Positions 6,682-6,915 of a stretch of DNA of 6,915 nucleotides are shown piece by piece (position 1 is the first letter of the stretch; each line of letters starts with the position of its first letter). Source of the stretch: an uncultured Flammeovirgaceae bacterium (GTDB lineage: Bacteria; Bacteroidota; Bacteroidia; Cytophagales; Cyclobacteriaceae); the NCBI GenBank assembly GCA_946480685.1, contig CAMLLI010000226.1:1-6915 (forward strand), in the 5' to 3' direction. The notes under the pieces were generated by a model. That model did no database searches, was not told where the DNA came from, and saw only the letters and a list, made by a program, of their open reading frames with translations. Made by a program: the position numbers and the translations under genes.

Positions 6682-6915
6682 TTAAATCCGCGATGCTATA
6701 TCGAAACGATCTGCAACGTTATCCCAGTTTACAATGCTGAACAGGTTATCAACAAACTCGGCACGCCTGTTTCTATACTTTAAATAATATGAATGCTCCC
6801 ATACGTCAATTACCAACACAGGTATAACACCCCATTGTGTCAGCTTTTCATGGTTCTCGCATTGTAATACTGTAAGCTTTTGTGTGGACGGATGATATCC
6901 TAATATACCCCAGCC
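6682..6915 (-). CDS. Fe/Mn-family superoxide dismutase, C-terminal 77 residues
   Basis: The gene enters from the right edge, so only the C-terminal part of a protein of usually about 200 residues is seen. It converts superoxide to hydrogen peroxide and oxygen, normally in the cytoplasm. The visible part begins GWGILGYHP and contains the family signature DVWEHSYYLKYRNRR, with two of the four metal ligands (D37 and H41 of the fragment), followed by 'FSIVNWDNVADRF', the usual ending. The residue that is Gln in the ANQD motif of typical Mn enzymes appears to be His here (ENHEK, H22 of the fragment). The metal cannot be decided, because the N-terminal half, with the other two His ligands and the Gln position typical of Fe enzymes, lies outside the window. 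The gene is on the same strand as the protease but separated from it by 316 bp and a hairpin, so co-transcription is unlikely. The stop is TAA at 6684-6682. Confidence 0.95.
   Translation of the reverse strand, partial: GWGILGYHPSTQKLTVLQCENHEKLTQWGVIPVLVIDVWEHSYYLKYRNRRAEFVDNLFSIVNWDNVADRFDIASRI

Overview
The window looks like chromosomal DNA from a member of the Bacteroidota. The strongest evidence is a large secreted metalloprotease that ends in a type IX secretion (T9SS) type A sorting domain and carries a GEVED domain, a combination typical of that phylum. Supporting signs are the near absence of Shine-Dalgarno sequences before most starts, one TTTG/TAnnTTTG-like promoter candidate, and secreted proteins with a short Lys/Arg n-region and a Q near the cleavage site. 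I cannot name the genus. I see no rRNA, tRNA, CRISPR array, insertion sequence, integrase or other sign of a mobile element.

Layout from left to right. A secreted protein of about 507 visible residues runs on the minus strand from 1522 off the left edge. Upstream of it on the same strand (2124-1639) is a small membrane-anchored protein with a PQQ-propeller-like tail; the two may be co-transcribed. A 281-bp divergent gap with one candidate promoter follows. Next comes the only plus-strand gene, an orphan single-domain response regulator (2406-2834). It converges on a small exported protein of unknown function on the minus strand (3310-2867). That gene lies just downstream of a strong intrinsic terminator (3390-3339) belonging to the 982-residue metzincin-type protease (6365-3417). 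A 316-bp AT-rich gap carries an inverted repeat near the protease start and a compact hairpin cluster near its other end. The right edge holds the last 77 residues of an Fe/Mn superoxide dismutase (minus strand, 6915-6682).

The genes do not form an obvious pathway. Four of the six encode exported or membrane proteins: the protease is predicted to leave the cell through T9SS, and three others are predicted to enter or cross the inner membrane. The response regulator and superoxide dismutase are cytoplasmic by family expectation. I did not find a convincing multi-gene novel system. The points most worth a second look are the orphan membrane/propeller pair at the left, the His substitution in the superoxide dismutase second sphere, the Cys cluster beside the protease active site, and the very short space between the protease terminator and the next gene.
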